From contig JABMDG010000004.1 in assembly GCA_015904045.1 (NCBI GenBank), positions 43,245-48,899 of the forward strand: DNA of 5,655 nt, read 5' to 3'. Shown here piece after piece: positions 5,126-5,655 of this stretch (position 1 is the stretch's first letter; each line of letters begins with the position of its first letter). The notes below the pieces were generated by a model. It was not told the DNA's origin, did no database searches, and saw only the letters and a list, made by a program, of their open reading frames with translations. The position numbers were made by a program, and so were the translations under genes. The DNA comes from Nitrospira sp. (GTDB lineage Bacteria > Nitrospirota > Nitrospiria > Nitrospirales > Nitrospiraceae).

Positions 5126-5655
5126 ATGCACAGTGTCCTTCGACATATTCTCCTGACAGCCGTCCTGGCCGGTCTTGCGGCGCAGGCCATGGCTGCGGAA
5201 TTCGTCACGGTCGGCCCACGCGCGACCGGTATGGGAGGCGCCGGCGTGGCAGTAACCACGGATGCGCTCGCCACCTATTGGAACCCGGCCGGCCTGGCGA
5301 TGACCCAGACCGTGGATATTCGGATCCAGGGCGGCGGGCAAGCAATCGATCGCCGCGGGTTTGGCGAGGCCATTCGCGATCTGGAAGACTTCAACTCCAG
5401 CGATCCAAATGCTGCCGCGAGGGCTCAAGATATTGCCGCTCGCCTCAATCAGCCGGGCGCCAACTTGTCGGTGAACGGATCTGCCGGACTCTATATCAAA
5501 GGACATTTCGGCGAACATGCGTTCGGATTTAACGTCTCCGATGTGGCAACCGGAGGAGCGTTTGTCGATCCCAGCAGAAAGTTTGCGGTGAACGGCGCCA
5601 ATAACGTACAGGGAACTTTTCTGCTCCGCGGGTTAGAAGCCCGCCAGGCCGCCTT
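5126..5655 (+). CDS. TraF/FadL-like outer-membrane beta-barrel protein (3' end beyond window)
   Basis: 176 codons are present before the right edge. Residues 1-23 are a clear signal peptide (MHSVLRHILL, then an alanine- and leucine-rich core, with AMA as cleavage site). Residues 27-58 carry a hallmark of PorV/TraF_2/FadL-like barrels: VGPRATGMGGAGVAVTTD followed by ATYWNPAGLA. Alternating strand-like segments (about 62-72, 114-126, 130-141, 161-170) fit the start of a barrel. Proteins with this start are often labelled conjugal transfer protein TraF, but nothing here indicates conjugation; an outer-membrane channel or structural role is more likely. The substrate is unknown. The ATG at 5126-5128 has AGGG five bases upstream, and an in-frame TGA at 5084-5086 limits any earlier start. 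Its product reaches the outer membrane by the Bam route rather than the Lol route. Confidence 0.8.
   Translation, partial: MHSVLRHILLTAVLAGLAAQAMAAEFVTVGPRATGMGGAGVAVTTDALATYWNPAGLAMTQTVDIRIQGGGQAIDRRGFGEAIRDLEDFNSSDPNAAARAQDIAARLNQPGANLSVNGSAGLYIKGHFGEHAFGFNVSDVATGGAFVDPSRKFAVNGANNVQGTFLLRGLEARQAA

Noticed and set aside
5126..5655. Conjugation gene traF, hence a mobile element
   Set aside because: The similarity is to a barrel family often given that name. No transposase, integrase, relaxase or other transfer gene is present in the window.

Overview
The window looks like chromosomal core DNA from a GC-rich, diderm (Gram-negative) bacterium. It carries a lipoprotein-maturation enzyme (Lnt), the ATPase and a fragment of the permease of the Lol lipoprotein exporter, an outer-membrane barrel protein, and two probable exported proteins. 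The gene style and the lnt / prfB / lolC / lolD neighbourhood recall Nitrospirota or Desulfobacterota-type genomes such as Nitrospira. That placement is an inference from memory of gene order, not a search result.

Layout. On the minus strand, reading leftward, a small exported DUF4124 protein (1614-1150) is followed 12 bases later by a beta-propeller protein that runs off the left edge (1137-1). A 641-base divergent intergenic region (1615-2255) holds no convincing gene. It does hold degenerate 7-base repeats that can fold on themselves and a compact set of complementary segments resembling a pseudoknot. On the plus strand a complete lnt (2256-3878) is followed after 18 bases by the true start of prfB (release factor 2), with a strong ribosome binding site and the classic autoregulatory +1 frameshift site (CTT TGA C). 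About 39 codons into RF2 the sequence switches, in frame, to the last ~84 residues of a LolC/LolE-type permease. A repeat-bearing spacer, a complete lolD (4344-5006), and the start of a TraF/FadL-like outer-membrane protein (5126 to the right edge) follow.

How the genes fit together. Lnt adds the third acyl chain to lipoproteins, LolCD(E) then releases mature lipoproteins from the inner membrane, and the barrel protein is outer-membrane cargo, so the right half is an envelope-biogenesis cluster with a translation-factor gene embedded in it.

The most striking observation is the prfB::lolC junction. In related gene orders prfB, often lysS, and lolC are separate full genes, so at least ~2 kb of normally essential sequence appears to be missing at about 4006-4017. 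Either the assembly is collapsed or misjoined here, or the organism has a real deletion with working copies elsewhere. Reading the chimera requires the RF2-sensing frameshift.
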